64,000 bases of DNA. Origin: Durusdinium trenchii. Taxonomy: Eukaryota; Sar; Dinophyceae; Suessiales; Symbiodiniaceae. Below, piece after piece: positions 1 to 11,422 of the stretch. Location of the stretch: the NCBI GenBank assembly GCA_963970005.1, contig CAXAMN010021363.1:624427-688426 (forward strand). Direction: 5' to 3'. The notes under the pieces were generated by a model. It ran no database searches and was not told the DNA's origin. It saw nothing but the letters and a program-made list of their open reading frames with translations. The stretch's first letter is position 1, and every line of letters begins with the position of its first letter. The position numbers and the translations under genes are program-made.

Positions 1-1887
1 ACAAGCAACTGCCTTGCGTTCCACAACTCCATGCAATCTATGCTCAACTACAATGACTTGCAGCATTGGCGGCATCCCTTCCCAAGGCACAACGAGATGC
101 AGACTAGCTGCCTGCAACCCAGTAGGCTCTTCCGGCTGAGGGCGCACAGTGTACAGAAGGCTGTCTTGCAGTGATGAGCTCCGCATCAACCGAGAAATCT
201 GAAGGGACCAAGGGAGGTCATTTAACATGCCCCATGAGAACTCGTCTCCTAGAATCTGTTGAGGATCACGAAAAATCCATCCAGTAAGAGCTGTATCACT
301 TAATGGCACTTTCATGTCCAGCATTTGCGTCCTGACAAAGTCGAACTGACTTCCGTGCCATGCCCAATACAACTCACGGTAACGCAGCCTAATTGGCCAG
401 CACCATGCTACCTGGTTGTCAACACAGTATTGAAAATGATGCGCTGAAATTGATGTATGGCCACTGTCCCATTTTAAACGCGAATGCGTTTGCATGCTCG
501 ACCATTCATCCAATGCTTCATGATCGTTCTCATTGTTGTACGTATGTTGTTCTTGCACCATCGAATGGATGACATTGAGTGGCTCATCCAGCAGTGGGAA
601 GGCAGAGGTTGCAGTGTTTTCCTCACAGCCTTCACTGCCAATATGATTGTTGAGCTCCTCGCGATCCTCCAAGAACATCTTTAGCAGGGTTCCTTCCGGA
701 ACATCCAGAAAGCTGCCCCAAAACCATACCCAGTCCAAGGGATCGATGAGCCAACAATCTTGACTCTCTGCACATCTATTGCATGGGAAGACTATATTGA
801 AGACTGCCTCAACCGTGAAATCGTCTCTCCCGTTGCCCAACATGATCGTACCATCGGTAACTCGCAACCCTTCTTGATACCGAATCAAAAGAACTTGGCA
901 TAATTGGCACGCGGATCGAGCAACAAAGGACCATCTGTATTCATTCTCACTCTCTGCTGCCCAAACAGCAGTAAGGACAACACCTTCTCCTTCAAGTTCT
1001 TGACTAAGATGCCGTTGCAACTGGCATTCAGCACAATCGGCCCTTCTGAGGTGAAGTGTTCGAACTCGAGAGTTCAGTCCACGATGATTCTGAGGGTGCC
1101 ACCATACATGGTAGCTCCATTCCCGATGACGGCGCCTACCTTGCAAAATGGCCTCGGTGATGAGATTCTGACGAGCATGCCCACATGCTGCCCCATGCTG
1201 CATAAGCACAGAATCCTCGTTGTCAACGACTTCGTTCATAGCGCTACAGGACTCTTCCCCTGGTTCCACAGCTGGCCGAATATCAATTACAAACTTCATT
1301 CCTTCCTGCAACAACCATCTACGCCTACAAGGAGACGAATTATGCGTAATCTCACATTCGACAGCCTGATGAGCACATATTTCCGCTACTCCTACCATCC
1401 ACAGCAGATCAGAGCACTCAATGACACGAGGGGCTTCAAGAGGAATTCGTTGAACATGGAAACCTTCACTTAGCATTGTCCAAATGACAACCAGTATCGG
1501 CATCATTCGATCATCAACTTCTCAAATGCCAACTAGATATATAGTATCAATTTGGTCACTTTCTCGTGGCGTCACTGCAGGCCAGGTAAGGGCAGCAGTC
1601 ACCTCCAGCTCTATGCCCATAACATCCCACAGTTCGAACCTCATCCACCCTACAAATGTGCTAAGCGCAAGAGGCAACGAATGACATGTGAGGAACCAGG
1701 AATATTCAAGTTGGTTATGAACATTCCCTAGGGTGACAGTGACCAAGTCTGGATCACCACGACAAATGGCATAATGCTCTTGCCTAATGGTTTCAAAACC
1801 CAGCACTGTGGTTCGGTATAAAGCAGCACGCTCAAAGGCTTCCCAATGAATCGCCTCGGGCACCGAGGGTCCAGTGTAGATGCCCAA
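1..1887 (-). pseudogene. ORF2-like segment d, more than 500 codons, runs off the left edge, one in-frame TGA
   Basis: Codon-by-codon reading of the minus strand shows a frame open from 1887 to base 1 with one interruption, a TGA at 1524-1522. The 506 codons from 1521 to 4 have no stop and look like real protein, rich in Trp, Cys, His and Arg, with an acidic linker carrying a fourth NTAT motif (about 625-601). Because it has no stop inside the window it is easy to miss as an ORF. It is the downstream continuation of segment c. Function is unknown. A LINE endonuclease/RT would be expected further left. Confidence 0.5.
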
Positions 1888-3302
1888 ACTCGCCGCCTCA
1901 CAAGATCTCTGGTGAACTCACCCTGTTGCGATCTTTGGAAGCGCTGCATTAGATCAGTATGGTCTTCAACTTCTTCCTGCTCTTGCGGATTTGCTTGTGT
2001 CTGCATCGCGGAACTTGCACCGGCAGCAGAAGAACTGGGGTAAGCCGACCTGGAAAAGGAGCTCAACGCAAAATTCGGTGGTAGCTCAAAATCCTCCCAA
2101 GTGAGGCTCCTCCTTTGTCCCTCAGCCGAGGTTGCAGTGTTTCCCTCGCTGTTTCCATCCGCCCGGTTCGTCACACTCGCATTTTCTGCTACCTCATCTG
2201 TTTGCTGATCAGCACGCTGTTGTGTGCCGCAAACTTGTGTAGTTGGCTGGCCTTCTTGAATCACCAGCACCAAGTCAACCAAGGAGAAGTCAGGGACCTT
2301 GAGGACTTGGTCATCTTCGTACATCAATCGTCTTCTACCGATTCTTAAGGAGAAACTGGCAACATGAGATTGTTGGAGTAGCTCGGAATAACCCAACTCC
2401 CTCAAAATTTGTCTCACTGTGGATGTCCGAGGTAAGATGGCAGCTATTCGAGCCAGGAACTCTCTTCCCGTTGAAGCCGTAGCATCCTTGACCTTCCAAA
2501 CCTCAAACAAGTGTACCATCTGATCTGAACTCAAATGCCGATTTTCAACTGCAAGCAGATGGAGCTGAGGCGGTTCAAAGCCACTCAGCCTTACTGGTTG
2601 TGGTTCAATAGCTGCCACCTTCGGCGATTTGAAGTCATCGTTGACTCTCCAAAACTCCCTAAAATGCCGTGCCAGGTTGCCACCCTGTAGCAAAAGACGA
2701 TCGGGAGCGTAGGTAACCAGTAGTGCTGGATGGATTCTCCAAACTGCTAGCATGAAGGCCTGCTCAACATCAATACCATCAGGCAACCCTTGTAGCCAAC
2801 TGCGCAGGCCATCTCTGCGGACAAAATTTTGAACTGCGAAATTGGCAGGGTCACGCATCGGTTGCTGATGTTGCGCTGCATGAATGGCCCTTGACCATCG
2901 CAACTCTATAATAGCATCGTCAGTGAGCTGCATGAAGTTGGAGACTTCTTCATCTTCTTCTCGCTCCTCTCTCAGGGTTGCAGTGTTATCCCTGTTACTC
3001 ACACTCCTACCAAAAGGATCTTGCGACTCTGCCCTTGGGGTTGCAGTGTTTTCCCCGATTGAGGCATTGTCGTGGGAACTGCTGCCATCCCTTTCATGAA
3101 AGCCACTGTAAGACGTCCGCAGTGAGTCACAAGTGTCAGTATCAGATTGCGATCCAACTCTTGGCGTCTCCAAATCCTCAACAAACACTGAGAGAAAATC
3201 TCCCGAGACCACTTGGACATCCTCACCATAATTTCTTTTACCACTGTCACTTTCAACCCAGCACTCAATGCCGACACTGCACATATTGGAAGGGAAAACC
3301 AA
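1885..3302 (-). pseudogene. ORF2-like segment c with NTAT linker motifs
   Basis: About 470 codons of convincing protein. An acidic, Ser-rich region carries two NTAT motifs (near 3062-3030 and 2993-2967). A well-folded-looking region of about 250 residues follows, rich in Leu/Trp/Arg, then another acidic linker with a third NTAT motif near 2150-2120, and a further globular start. Near 1885 the sense passes to another frame. The open frame continuing to 1728 is then a shadow. No catalytic motif was recognised. Confidence 0.45.
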
Positions 3303-3712
3303 TTATCAATGATTTTGATGATTGCAGCAACGTCGGTGATATCCCAGCCTTGTCGAAACAGGATGGTTCCGATTTTAGCTTCATGGCCTAAAGTCTTCAC
3401 TAGCAAAAGAATGCCAGGAAAACTAGCAATTGGCGTCACCATCAAATGCCGACCACGAATTCGCATAGACTGAACAATTGCCAACTCAAACCGCCTATAT
3501 TCAAGCTTATCTCGAAAAAGATCAGCAATCACAAAGGCAGGACATGTACTTGTCGGGAGCTCAACGTACCTGGAAAAGCTGCGGAACTGATTGGCTTGCA
3601 GGTAATGATGAAACCAAACACGGAAAAACTTGTTTCCATGTTCATTTCTACCTTCACACCATGTTCCAACATCAAAACCTCCAGGATGAGATACCATCTT
3701 CGGGAGCTGCAT
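3290..3712 (-). pseudogene. ORF2-like segment b
   Basis: Begins at the ATG that overlaps the previous stop (TAATG) and reads as ordinary protein for about 140 codons, rich in aromatic and aliphatic residues. The protein-like quality then moves to another frame near 3300, although this frame stays open to 2999. No family is recognised. The jump is best read as an indel in a decaying copy. Reinitiation at TAATG is possible for the first junction only. Confidence 0.35.
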
Positions 3713-4860
3713 TAAGCATCCTGATCATCTTCAACCGCCAATGAAAGGACTCCGTTCTCAACAACTCCTTTTCGGTACCAATACCCCCTGTTGATACTTG
3801 TTTGCACCCCAGAAAGAGGATCAACAAGCGCATGGTTGGGGTCACACATCTGGAGCTGCAGAGCCTCTGTATTGCCTATCAACACAGCGAAGTGACAAGT
3901 ACTGCTTGGCTGCAGCACAAGGCAACATGCATCGCTGAAGGGCTGAGGAATTACTGGAAATAAAATTCCAGAACCGACACTCTGAATATCAGCTCGTTGG
4001 ACCCATTCAGGTTCAATCATACTCTCAGGGGCACATCTGCCAGTAAGTGACTGCTCCTGTGCAAAAATCTGGAATCCGAGCCTCCCAGAATCATTGACGT
4101 TGCAGCTACTGACTTGCACAGCCCAGACGGCATGATTCGCAAGCTCGACACCACTTTGCGGAACAACGCTCATACTCTCATCTCCATATGGGGACATGCT
4201 CCATGCTGGCATAGCATCGAAAGCAATCAGGTAAAGCATGAACCAAGTACGACCCTGGCCTAAAGGTCTGTGCACTCGTACTCTTACACTATATCGAGTC
4301 GCGCGAACCTGAACCAACTTCCTTTTTCGGCATTTGCAACGAATCTGAATTGATTGGCATAACTTTCGGAATAGGGAAATCATACACCCCAGACCCATGC
4401 CAATGTCCAGAATGACCTTACTCCAGATAACCCAAAAGTGAATCGTCCTGACTTCGTCTTGCCGAAAAACATCAGTATAATTGATCCGGCTGCCACTACC
4501 GGGGACTTTCGAGTCAAGGAAGGGAACCCTCCTATCTAAATCACTATCATAGCAAGAAGAGATGCAGGCGGAAGACACTTGACAAGCAACGTGACATAAG
4601 GACAACTCATGCACGCTAATGCCAAAAATTGACAGCTCCCTAGCTCCCGGAATACCTGCCATCCTCCAATGCATGGACAAATGCAGCATAGAGGATACCA
4701 AACTGACAGGCTTATATCTTAAGCTGTACGTTTCCCATGACCGACAGCTCGCATACATATCGACAACACCGAAGGCCTTGCTCTCGTCAGCCCAAAACGG
4801 CGCCAAGAGCTGGCAATTCCTGCTGAACAGCGAATCCCACACTTCTACTTTTTGGCTTTG
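3712..4860 (-). pseudogene. ORF2-like segment a (frame open to a TAATG junction)
   Basis: This frame is open from 5940, but the part over ORF1 is a shadow. Only the last 370 or so codons, after the ORF1 stop, look protein-like, with mixed hydrophobic and charged composition and few low-complexity runs. No domain is recognised. The segment ends at a TAA that overlaps the ATG of the next frame (TAATG at 3712-3710). It is probably the N-terminal part of the element's second ORF. The GTG at the far upstream end of the open frame is not a plausible eukaryotic start. Confidence 0.4.
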
Positions 4861-6107
4861 ACATTCAAAGCTTCTGCTGCTGTTGACGGTTCCTCGAGCT
4901 TTCTCTTGGGAGATGTGGCATTCCCAAACCTCTTGAAGGGTCGAAGGTCTGGGATCTCCTTGCTGAGCTCTGAATCGTCGTCGATCTCCAAGGGCTCTAC
5001 ATCCTGCTCTTGCGCCCTCAGGAGCATTTCCTGCAGCATAGCGTCTGAAGCATCCTCGTCGATTGACAAGGCACCAGCTTCCGCTGTTTTCGACTTCAAT
5101 TCCTTCTCCGCTTCTTGCAGTCTTTGGACCTTGGTTTGGTAGATCTGCAAAGCTGCTGCCCTCTGCTCTGTGTAAGATTCCTTCTGTTCTTGGATCCTTT
5201 TGGCTATAGTGCTTTGGAATGACTTCCAAGCAGCATCTTGCTCTTGCACTTTGTTTCTCGCACGCTCCATTTGCTTCTTCGCATTCAGGAGCTTGTACAA
5301 ATGAGAAGCATTGAGGGAATTCTCCTCTGAAACCTTGGCAGCTGTTGGAATCGATTGATCCAACTGCTGCAAAGACAGAGCAACTTCTTCTGGAGCTGAA
5401 TCCCCAAGTGCAGTTTTCAGAACCTCCAAATTCTGCTTCATCTTTGCTGTCTCCATAGATGTATAACTGCCTTTCTCGGCCTCGGTGGTTTCTTCGGCTC
5501 GATGAACGGCAATCTTCCTCGCCGGGGTCGTTGAAGCCCATGGCGCTGAAGCAGCGGCAGGTTCCGACTTTTGGTCCTTTTTGACTGTCCCGAAGGGCTT
5601 CAAGGGATCTGAGGCTGTTCCCTCTTCCTTGGCTTGACGAGACTTGGACCTCTTCCTTGATTTCTTCTCTGTAGATTTGGCACGACTGGTGTTTATCCAG
5701 CACTCTTCCCACCAACCACGGCACTTCTTGCACCGAACAGCTTTCTCCCCATTGATGACATTGCAGAAGTAACACTGCCACATCTTCAGAGAACGCAGTA
5801 AGGCTAGGTTCGGTCTGGAACCGTGGTGGGACTGCAGCAACAAGAAGTCTCTGAGAGCCCTCTTTCTTGATCGCTTGCCCACAGAATCGGTCCACCTGTG
5901 CCTTGCTCTCTGCCTCACTTGGCGGAGCCTCCGATGCCACGCAGCCTCCTTCAGCTGCGTTAAAGCCGTGGTAAAAAGCGCTGAAAAAAAAGCCAGCAAT
6001 GGGCCAGTCGCACTACCATCAACGGCACACACCGCGGCAGTGCTAAGGCTACAAGCTAAACGCGCACTAGGGGGCAACCTAATGCGCGTCACAGAGCCTT
6101 CCACCAT
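4845..6107 (-). CDS. ORF1-like protein with RanBP2-type zinc finger and coiled coil
   Basis: An intact 420-codon ATG-started ORF. The N-terminal 100 residues are basic with a hydrophobic stretch. A zinc-ribbon-like motif follows (WQCYFC, ten residues, then CKKC), matching the W-x-C-x2-C ... C-x2-C layout of RanBP2-type fingers that bind single-stranded RNA or proteins. A Lys/Arg/Ser-rich segment comes next, then about 150 residues of Gln/Glu/Lys/Ala-rich predicted coiled coil, an acidic patch, and a basic C-terminus ending in Lys-Lys. Zinc finger plus coiled coil fits an RNA-binding, multimerising ORF1 or gag-like protein of a retroelement; a host RNA-binding protein is the alternative. The next ORF downstream begins almost at once in another frame. 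Confidence 0.55.
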   Translation of the reverse strand: MVEGSVTRIRLPPSARLACSLSTAAVCAVDGSATGPLLAFFSALFTTALTQLKEAAWHRRLRQVRQRARHRWTDSVGKRSRKRALRDFLLLQSHHGSRPNLALLRSLKMWQCYFCNVINGEKAVRCKKCRGWWEECWINTSRAKSTEKKSRKRSKSRQAKEEGTASDPLKPFGTVKKDQKSEPAAASAPWASTTPARKIAVHRAEETTEAEKGSYTSMETAKMKQNLEVLKTALGDSAPEEVALSLQQLDQSIPTAAKVSEENSLNASHLYKLLNAKKQMERARNKVQEQDAAWKSFQSTIAKRIQEQKESYTEQRAAALQIYQTKVQRLQEAEKELKSKTAEAGALSIDEDASDAMLQEMLLRAQEQDVEPLEIDDDSELSKEIPDLRPFKRFGNATSPKRKLEEPSTAAEALNVKAKK

Positions 6108-6164
6108 ACCCTAAATAAAGCTAAACAATGTTGCTGACTGAAAAAACAATAACAAATGAGAATA

Positions 6165-6480
6165 GGAACAATAAATTTGTTCTAATTCAATTTTAATTGT
6201 ATCATTCTACTTCAATACCACTTCAACTCTAATTCAGTTCTTATTCAAATTCAATTCTAATTCAACTCCTAAATATCTAATTCCATTGCATGTCAATTCT
6301 AATTTGATTCCAATTCAATTCTAATTCAACTCAAATTCAATCCTAATTCCTTTCCAATTTAATTCTAATTCAATTCCAATTCAATTCCAATTTGATTCTA
6401 ATTTGATTCATTCAATCTCAACTCAAATTTAATTCTAGTTCACTTCTAATTCAAAACTAATTTCCCCTGTCCCTTAATGT
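6165..6480. repeat. AT-rich degenerate tandem repeat (TTCTAATTCAA-type)
   Basis: About 310 bases made of variants of AATTCAATTCTAATTC with a period near 10-12 bases, drifting at the right end. It lies just upstream (minus-strand sense) of the ORF1 start and may be the 5' boundary of that element or unrelated satellite. No coding potential. Confidence 0.7.
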
Positions 6481-7500
6481 TAAAATGCATTTCCATAAGT
6501 CATTTCATTTCTCTATTAAATCCGTTCTTCCTTTCATTTTAGCATTCATTTTAGTAAGGGGTCATGTAATTTCTCTATTAAATTCTTTCTTGGCGCCTGG
6601 GATGAACTTTATTTAGTGTAAACCAAGATTTCAAAAAGCGCTACCCCCCATTTATTAATCAGAGGTCAACATTATTGCTAATTACATTGGGATGGCACCT
6701 TCCTCCTTGATGCCGCGTCCCACCAACACTGCAAAACAACCATGTGCAAAGCATATTGAGGCTTCTCAGCTTCTCTGTCTGATATGTGCTGGTGTGAATA
6801 AAAAGTATATGAAACACGAGTGTGTGCAAGTTGCGTAGCAGTGCACCGCACAGTAGACCGAACAGCAACAAGTGCAGCACAGAAGACCCAACAGCAAGAA
6901 AATTCTACAGAAGCAACAAGAGCAGAAAAGCAGCAAAGCAACCAAAGCAACAAAAGACAAACGATCCGAGTTAAGAAACAAAGCATTAAAAGAACAAAGC
7001 AAAAAACAACAAACTTGTATATATATATATAAAGGCAAAAGCAAACCAACAATAATAAACAGCAAAGCAAAAAGCAGAGAAAGCGGGAAAAAAGGAAAGG
7101 CGAAAGAAAATACAGTATTGTATAAGAAACAGCAAAGCACCAAAAGGAGCAAAAGCATAGGAAAAGCAGAGAAAACCAAAACAAACAGCAAGAGCAAAAA
7201 ACAGCAACAGCAGAAAGCAGGAAAAAAGAAAGCAGCAAAAGCAGAAAAGTAGCAAAAGCAAAACCCAAAAAAAATAACGTTAAAAAAAGAACTGCAAAAA
7301 GAAAGCTGCTGATCTCAAGCCGTGCTCATGTGAATCAGAACAATAAACCTTAAAAAAGTACCCCTCCAAATGCTGAGAAATCGGAAAGGAACCACCAAAC
7401 ACTAAAAGCCACATTGAAGCTGGAGTACTCCAACAACGAATCAACGAATCATCGTTCAACTACTACTGTGCAAACCTATTATATAGTACATATTAGTACA
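6481..7500. repeat. AT-rich spacer and A/AGC-rich low-complexity tract
   Basis: 6481-6830 is AT-rich unique-looking sequence. 6840-7300 is an imperfect purine-rich tract built from AGCAAA/AAAGCA words with a (TA) run at about 7019-7032. Long open frames on both strands here encode only Lys/Gln/Ser or Leu/Cys/Phe runs and are artefacts of composition. A similar tract lies at 14222-14640. Confidence 0.6.
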
Positions 7501-7514
7501 CCAATAAAAACATG

Positions 7515-7610
7515 TGTTGCTACTAGTAACACGAAGCTATCAGGTGGAGGCCATTGCTATTAGGTTGGAGGCCATCGCTACTAGGAACACGAAACTACTA
7601 GTAAGAAGGC
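7515..7610. repeat. Dispersed CTACTAG-family repeat, copy 1
   Basis: Alternating words such as GCTACTAGGAACACGAA and TTGGAGGCCATCGCTA. Related to the copies at 11423, 12585, 15762, 17520 and 18636. The TTGGAGGCCAT word recurs at about 8312 and, inverted, near 22694-22706. Confidence 0.55.
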
Positions 7611-7645
7611 AGCCAGAAAGCCAAGGCACGTTGGAATTGCACAGC

Positions 7646-7790
7646 TGGACGTGCGGACCTGGCACGCAGCCCTGCAGGTGCTGCAGGCGCTGGACGTGCA
7701 GCTGGCCATATACGCCATTCCCGACCAACAAAGCCTGTGGAGCAGGACGTCCATGACATTCAGCTTGCTCCAACTGCACACGAGGCACAT
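7646..7790 (+). CDS. Exon-like segment, unknown product
   Basis: Follows a possible acceptor (TTGCACAG at about 7645). It reads as an amphipathic Leu/Ala/Val-rich stretch with TWHAAL and LAIYAIPD words. Flanking exons were not found and the family is not recognised. It could be chance. Confidence 0.2.
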
Positions 7791-8445
7791 AAAACAAAGT
7801 CTTTGGGGCACCTGGGCTCCAACAAAGCGCGAGAAGCGCCAAGATTGGCACTGAGCGCTGCATTGGAAGGCCAGACTTCGAATTCCCTTTTGGAATCATA
7901 CTCATGTTGCTGCTACTGCGAAATGGTAGTGTATGAGGTTCAAGCGCCTCACATGGCACTGTTGACTTTCCGACATGAACTCATTGTCAGTCACGGATCA
8001 CGGACTTTGGAACTCCCATGCTCTACTCTATTCGATTGATCAGTGCTTGAACCGAATGGCAAGTCGCCACGTCGTGCCCCCGTTCCATTCCCGCCATGTG
8101 GATGAAACAAACGGGAAAAAAAGAACGGGTTCCACACCTGGCAGGGCTTTAAACACCTTGGACCACGCCACCAAGGCGCAAGGGTTCTGCGTGCCGGCAA
8201 GAAAGGCGATTCACGCGAGCGGTGGATTAACCAAGGCGCAATGACTTCGGGACAGCTGGTCCCAGCTTCCGGCACGCCGGCCGAGTGCAGCACCTGCAAC
8301 GAGGCTCTTAGGTTGGAGGCCATCACTGTGACCCCTTGCGACCCGTTCTGCGTTCAGGTGCTGACCCGGCATGCGGTATCCATGGCATGCTGCACACGGT
8401 CAGCCACCAGGCCTAGCCAACCAGTCGTGACGCATTCACTCTTCA

Positions 8446-8565
8446 ACTCATTGAAACCAAAGAAAAGAAGCATTGACAATTTGTGGTTGACTCACTGAGA
8501 CTCTGGTTGACTCCGCATTGACAACTCATTGAAACGCTTGACTCCGCGTTGACAATGTGTGGCTT
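8446..8565. repeat. Degenerate repeat of TTGACTCC / CATTGACAA words
   Basis: The words CATTGACAA, TTGACTC and CTCATTGAAA recur several times in about 120 bases. No gene seen. Confidence 0.4.
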
Positions 8566-9605
8566 TCTGATCCCATTGCTTGAACCACATCCATCTTCCC
8601 TCGGACAAGCCTGTCACCTGAAACTCACGGGCAAACTTCAGCTCAGAGCTGGCCTTAACAAAACCAACAACTCGGCGTGTCGAGCACCTTTCCAAAGGTG
8701 TTCCAGGGCCTTCTCACCAAACAACGGGTGCTCAAGCCAGCGTGTAGCACGCGCGGGGTCCAAGAAATACCTCGGAGAATGCCAGGGCTTCCAAGGTGCA
8801 GTTTCATGTCATGCAGCCGAAACTACTGCAGGACCCACTTCCACTGCTCACTTATGCGACATCTTCTTGAGTTGAAAGCAATTTCGCCTTGACCTGCGTG
8901 CCAGATTTTGAGGTTACAAATCTAAGCCCCTTGCCAAAAAGAGAGAAGCTTCAGCCGCTCTGTGAAAGCCTGCGCGAGTGCACCAAGCAGTAGCTGGACA
9001 TCGACGCTGCCAGTCTTGGTTCCGTAGCTAAGCTAATCCTTCTTTGGAGTCTTGAATTTCACGGATGGAGACCCCAAAACTGAGGCAAAGGCAATCTTGT
9101 GTTTTGACTCCTCTTGACCTCCAGCCACGCAAAATCCCAAGTTCTCTCGGATCAGATTCACTTAGTTCCGGGCCAGGAGTGGCAGTCGACGACCCTGGAT
9201 CAAGTCGAACACTGCCCGCTTGTCACGCACATGGATAAACTTAAGCTAACAATAATGTTTAGGTAGGTAGGCAGGTAGGTCGGGAGTGAATGAGTTTGAG
9301 GTGGCCAATTGAAATTGCAAAGATTTTGCTCCAAGATGAGTCAGCTCTGAGGGCAACTACGCATCAGCAAAAAAGAACAATATCTCTTGATAAATTTTCA
9401 GGATGGGGCAACTCGGATTCAACTGGTCCGGCCAAGTCCGGTCAAGTCCAAACGCCGCCAGCAGAATTTTGGACAGAGCGTGGGAGCGTGTAAAAGGGCT
9501 GGCTCTGCTTGCCCCTCAGGCGCCATCGTGCCAGGCGTAACCGCCGACGGCCTCCCAACCGTCCGCTGGCCCAAAGGGGTCGGGGGGCGTTCATGGGGTA
9601 CACTC

Positions 9606-9692
9606 CTGAAAACTAACATGGACCCTGAGAATGGCACGAAAGGCTGTTTTCCTCTACAAACCAGCGGCTTTCACGTCCATGTTAGTTTTCAG
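9606..9692. repeat. 17-bp perfect inverted repeat with 53-bp loop
   Basis: CTGAAAACTAACATGGA at 9606-9622 is perfectly inverted at 9676-9692. It could form a hairpin or be the end of a small inverted-repeat element. No transposase is nearby. Confidence 0.6.
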
Positions 9693-10470
9693 CCGGGTAA
9701 ATGGCATGTTTTCGTGGGAGATGCTGGCTGAGTCCTCCACCTTCAACAAGTGAAAAGAATCCCACGATTGACTGCTCATGCGAACCATGTCGATGCAACA
9801 AGCACACGAAAGTACTGTAAGTCTAGGATTTGCTTGATGTTTGTGTGTCTCACCCGGAGCAGCCTTCGCAAGATTCGCTTTGCCATGAATCGCCACCTGC
9901 GGTTTGCATGCTCGGTTTGGGCGTACCAAAGCCTCTCGGCCGTGGTTGTTTGTGCCAGAGGCGCAGACCTTGGTCGAAGTACAGCTCACCAAGTACAGCT
10001 CACGGGCCCAATTGATTGACAAAACATGACAAAACATGAAAAGAAAAAAACAAAACCCATTCAGATTCATTGGAGCGAAAAAGCATGAGAAAGTCTAGAG
10101 ACTCTGAGCCAATGTGAACAGCTCTTTTCCCTTGTTCTGGTTCGGCCCAGCCACGGTGGCCACAGCCTCGCTGGCGCAAGCGCATGAGAAAGCATCGCCA
10201 GGCCAAGACCTCCCACGCGGGGAGGTCTAAAATCAGCGGCAGCGGCCCATCAGGGGCTGCACCATCAGGTATGGGCTCCTCGGTCTGACCGAAGCCGGAG
10301 CCCAGCGGCCCAGCGGCCCACGCTGGAGCTGCAGCATCTTTTTTTCCCCATCGGTGGTTTCTTCCGGATAGGGATTCCCTGATAGGTGCATGGTTTGGGA
10401 TTCTTGTACACCTCCAAGTAAGATGCCCATGTATGAGGGCCAAACATCCACCGCAGCCAGCACCTTGCAG

Positions 10471-10762
10471 CTAGGCAACTCCTGATTCTTGACTTTCGCC
10501 CACTTGCTCAAGGATTTGCTTCGCCTTTGCCTCGCTGTTGGCTTTTGCTTCAGCTTTCGCTTCGACCTTCCCTTTCACAGTGTCTTTGGCTTCCACTTTG
10601 GCTCTTGCTTTTGCCTTGGGTTTTGCCATGCCACGGGTTTTTGGCTTGGCCTTTGCCTTGGCTTTGGCCTTGGCAGGCTCTGCTTTAGCCTTTGGCATGA
10701 CTGGAGCTCTGACCTCGGCATCCTCTCGTTTTGCTGTTGCTTCGGACTTTCCCTCGTCATCT
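10471..10762 (-). CDS. Lys/Ala-rich repeat protein, last-exon candidate
   Basis: The minus strand encodes about 95 residues after a possible acceptor TTAG (10763-10766). An acidic-basic start (KSEATAKRED) is followed by tandem AK/PK dipeptides (AKAKAKAKPK), then EAKAEAKANSEAKAK and an ordinary tail ending in TAA. The composition resembles histone H1 tails and the basic DNA-binding proteins of dinoflagellates, which could mean a chromatin role, but Lys/Ala repeats alone do not prove this. The internal ATG at 10698 is an alternative start. No upstream exon was identified. Confidence 0.4.
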
Positions 10763-11422
10763 CTAATTGCCCTTTGCCTTGTAGGAATGAGTCAGTTAAC
10801 ATTAGCTGCAAATTTACTAACTTCCAAGGCGACAGGAAACTCAACTCCAGCCTGCGGCGCACCTCTTGCATATGCAGGAAGAATTCATCCTTGACACGCT
10901 GCTCTTGATCCCTCTCATCCTGTTAGGTGTACAGACGATCGACGGCAAGGAACGACTGGAACCCGCTTGAAACGTGGGTCCTCGATGGCGCTCTGGGCAC
11001 TAACTGTGGCCACAAGACTGCATGACCTGGGCGTCAGGCGACCACATGCGCAATGCGCGGCCGCAAAAACTTGCAAAACATTTGATGGATTGGCATGTTC
11101 ACTGATGTCCCTGGGACATCTTGCACACACAGTCATCATCTGCAAATCCTTGGACACAATGGTTCACACTTCACAGGTCAATTGTTGCAGTACATGGTCT
11201 CGAGTCTCCAGTATGCAGTCCTATTACGGTGTTGGAATTTGGGCTGATCCTTCAACAACCTGCGAAGGAGCCAAACTCACCCCCCGACCCTTGCAGATCG
11301 CGTGACGTGGAGTCCCCCTGCAGACGTCCAGAGTTCTCCAGTTCTTGGCGCAACTCCTTGAGCGCGACCACCTCATGACCTGGCGTCGCCGGAGGCGTCG
11401 CCGGAGATTCCGAGGCTGCTAA

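Larger units (their letters stand above)
1..6107 (-). mobile_element. Decayed multi-ORF retroelement, LINE-like, truncated by the window edge
   Basis: Coding-like sequence fills the minus strand almost continuously from 6107 to the left edge, but in at least four reading-frame blocks. The 5' block is an ORF1 with a RanBP2-like zinc finger and a coiled coil. The following block of about 4.8 kb is protein-like but broken by frame changes near 3712, 3300 and 1885 and by an in-frame TGA at 1522-1524. A zinc-finger/coiled-coil ORF1 before a very long second ORF recalls non-LTR retrotransposons. The endonuclease and reverse transcriptase that would prove this must lie to the left of the window and are not seen, so the class is an inference. 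A multi-exon host gene is less likely because the frame changes do not sit at recognisable splice sites. Confidence 0.5.

Noticed and set aside
1522-1524. TGA as selenocysteine or recoding in the left-edge element and in element 2 (53966)
   Set aside because: No supporting downstream structure was seen, and nearby frameshifts indicate ordinary decay.
4845-5940. Minus-strand open frame overlapping ORF1 in another frame
   Set aside because: It starts at a GTG and reads as Cys/Ser/Arg-rich noise over the ORF1 region. Only its part after the ORF1 stop looks like protein.
6678-7268. Leu/Phe/Cys-rich minus-strand ORFs resembling multi-pass membrane proteins
   Set aside because: They are the complement of an AGCAAA low-complexity tract; several overlapping frames give the same look.
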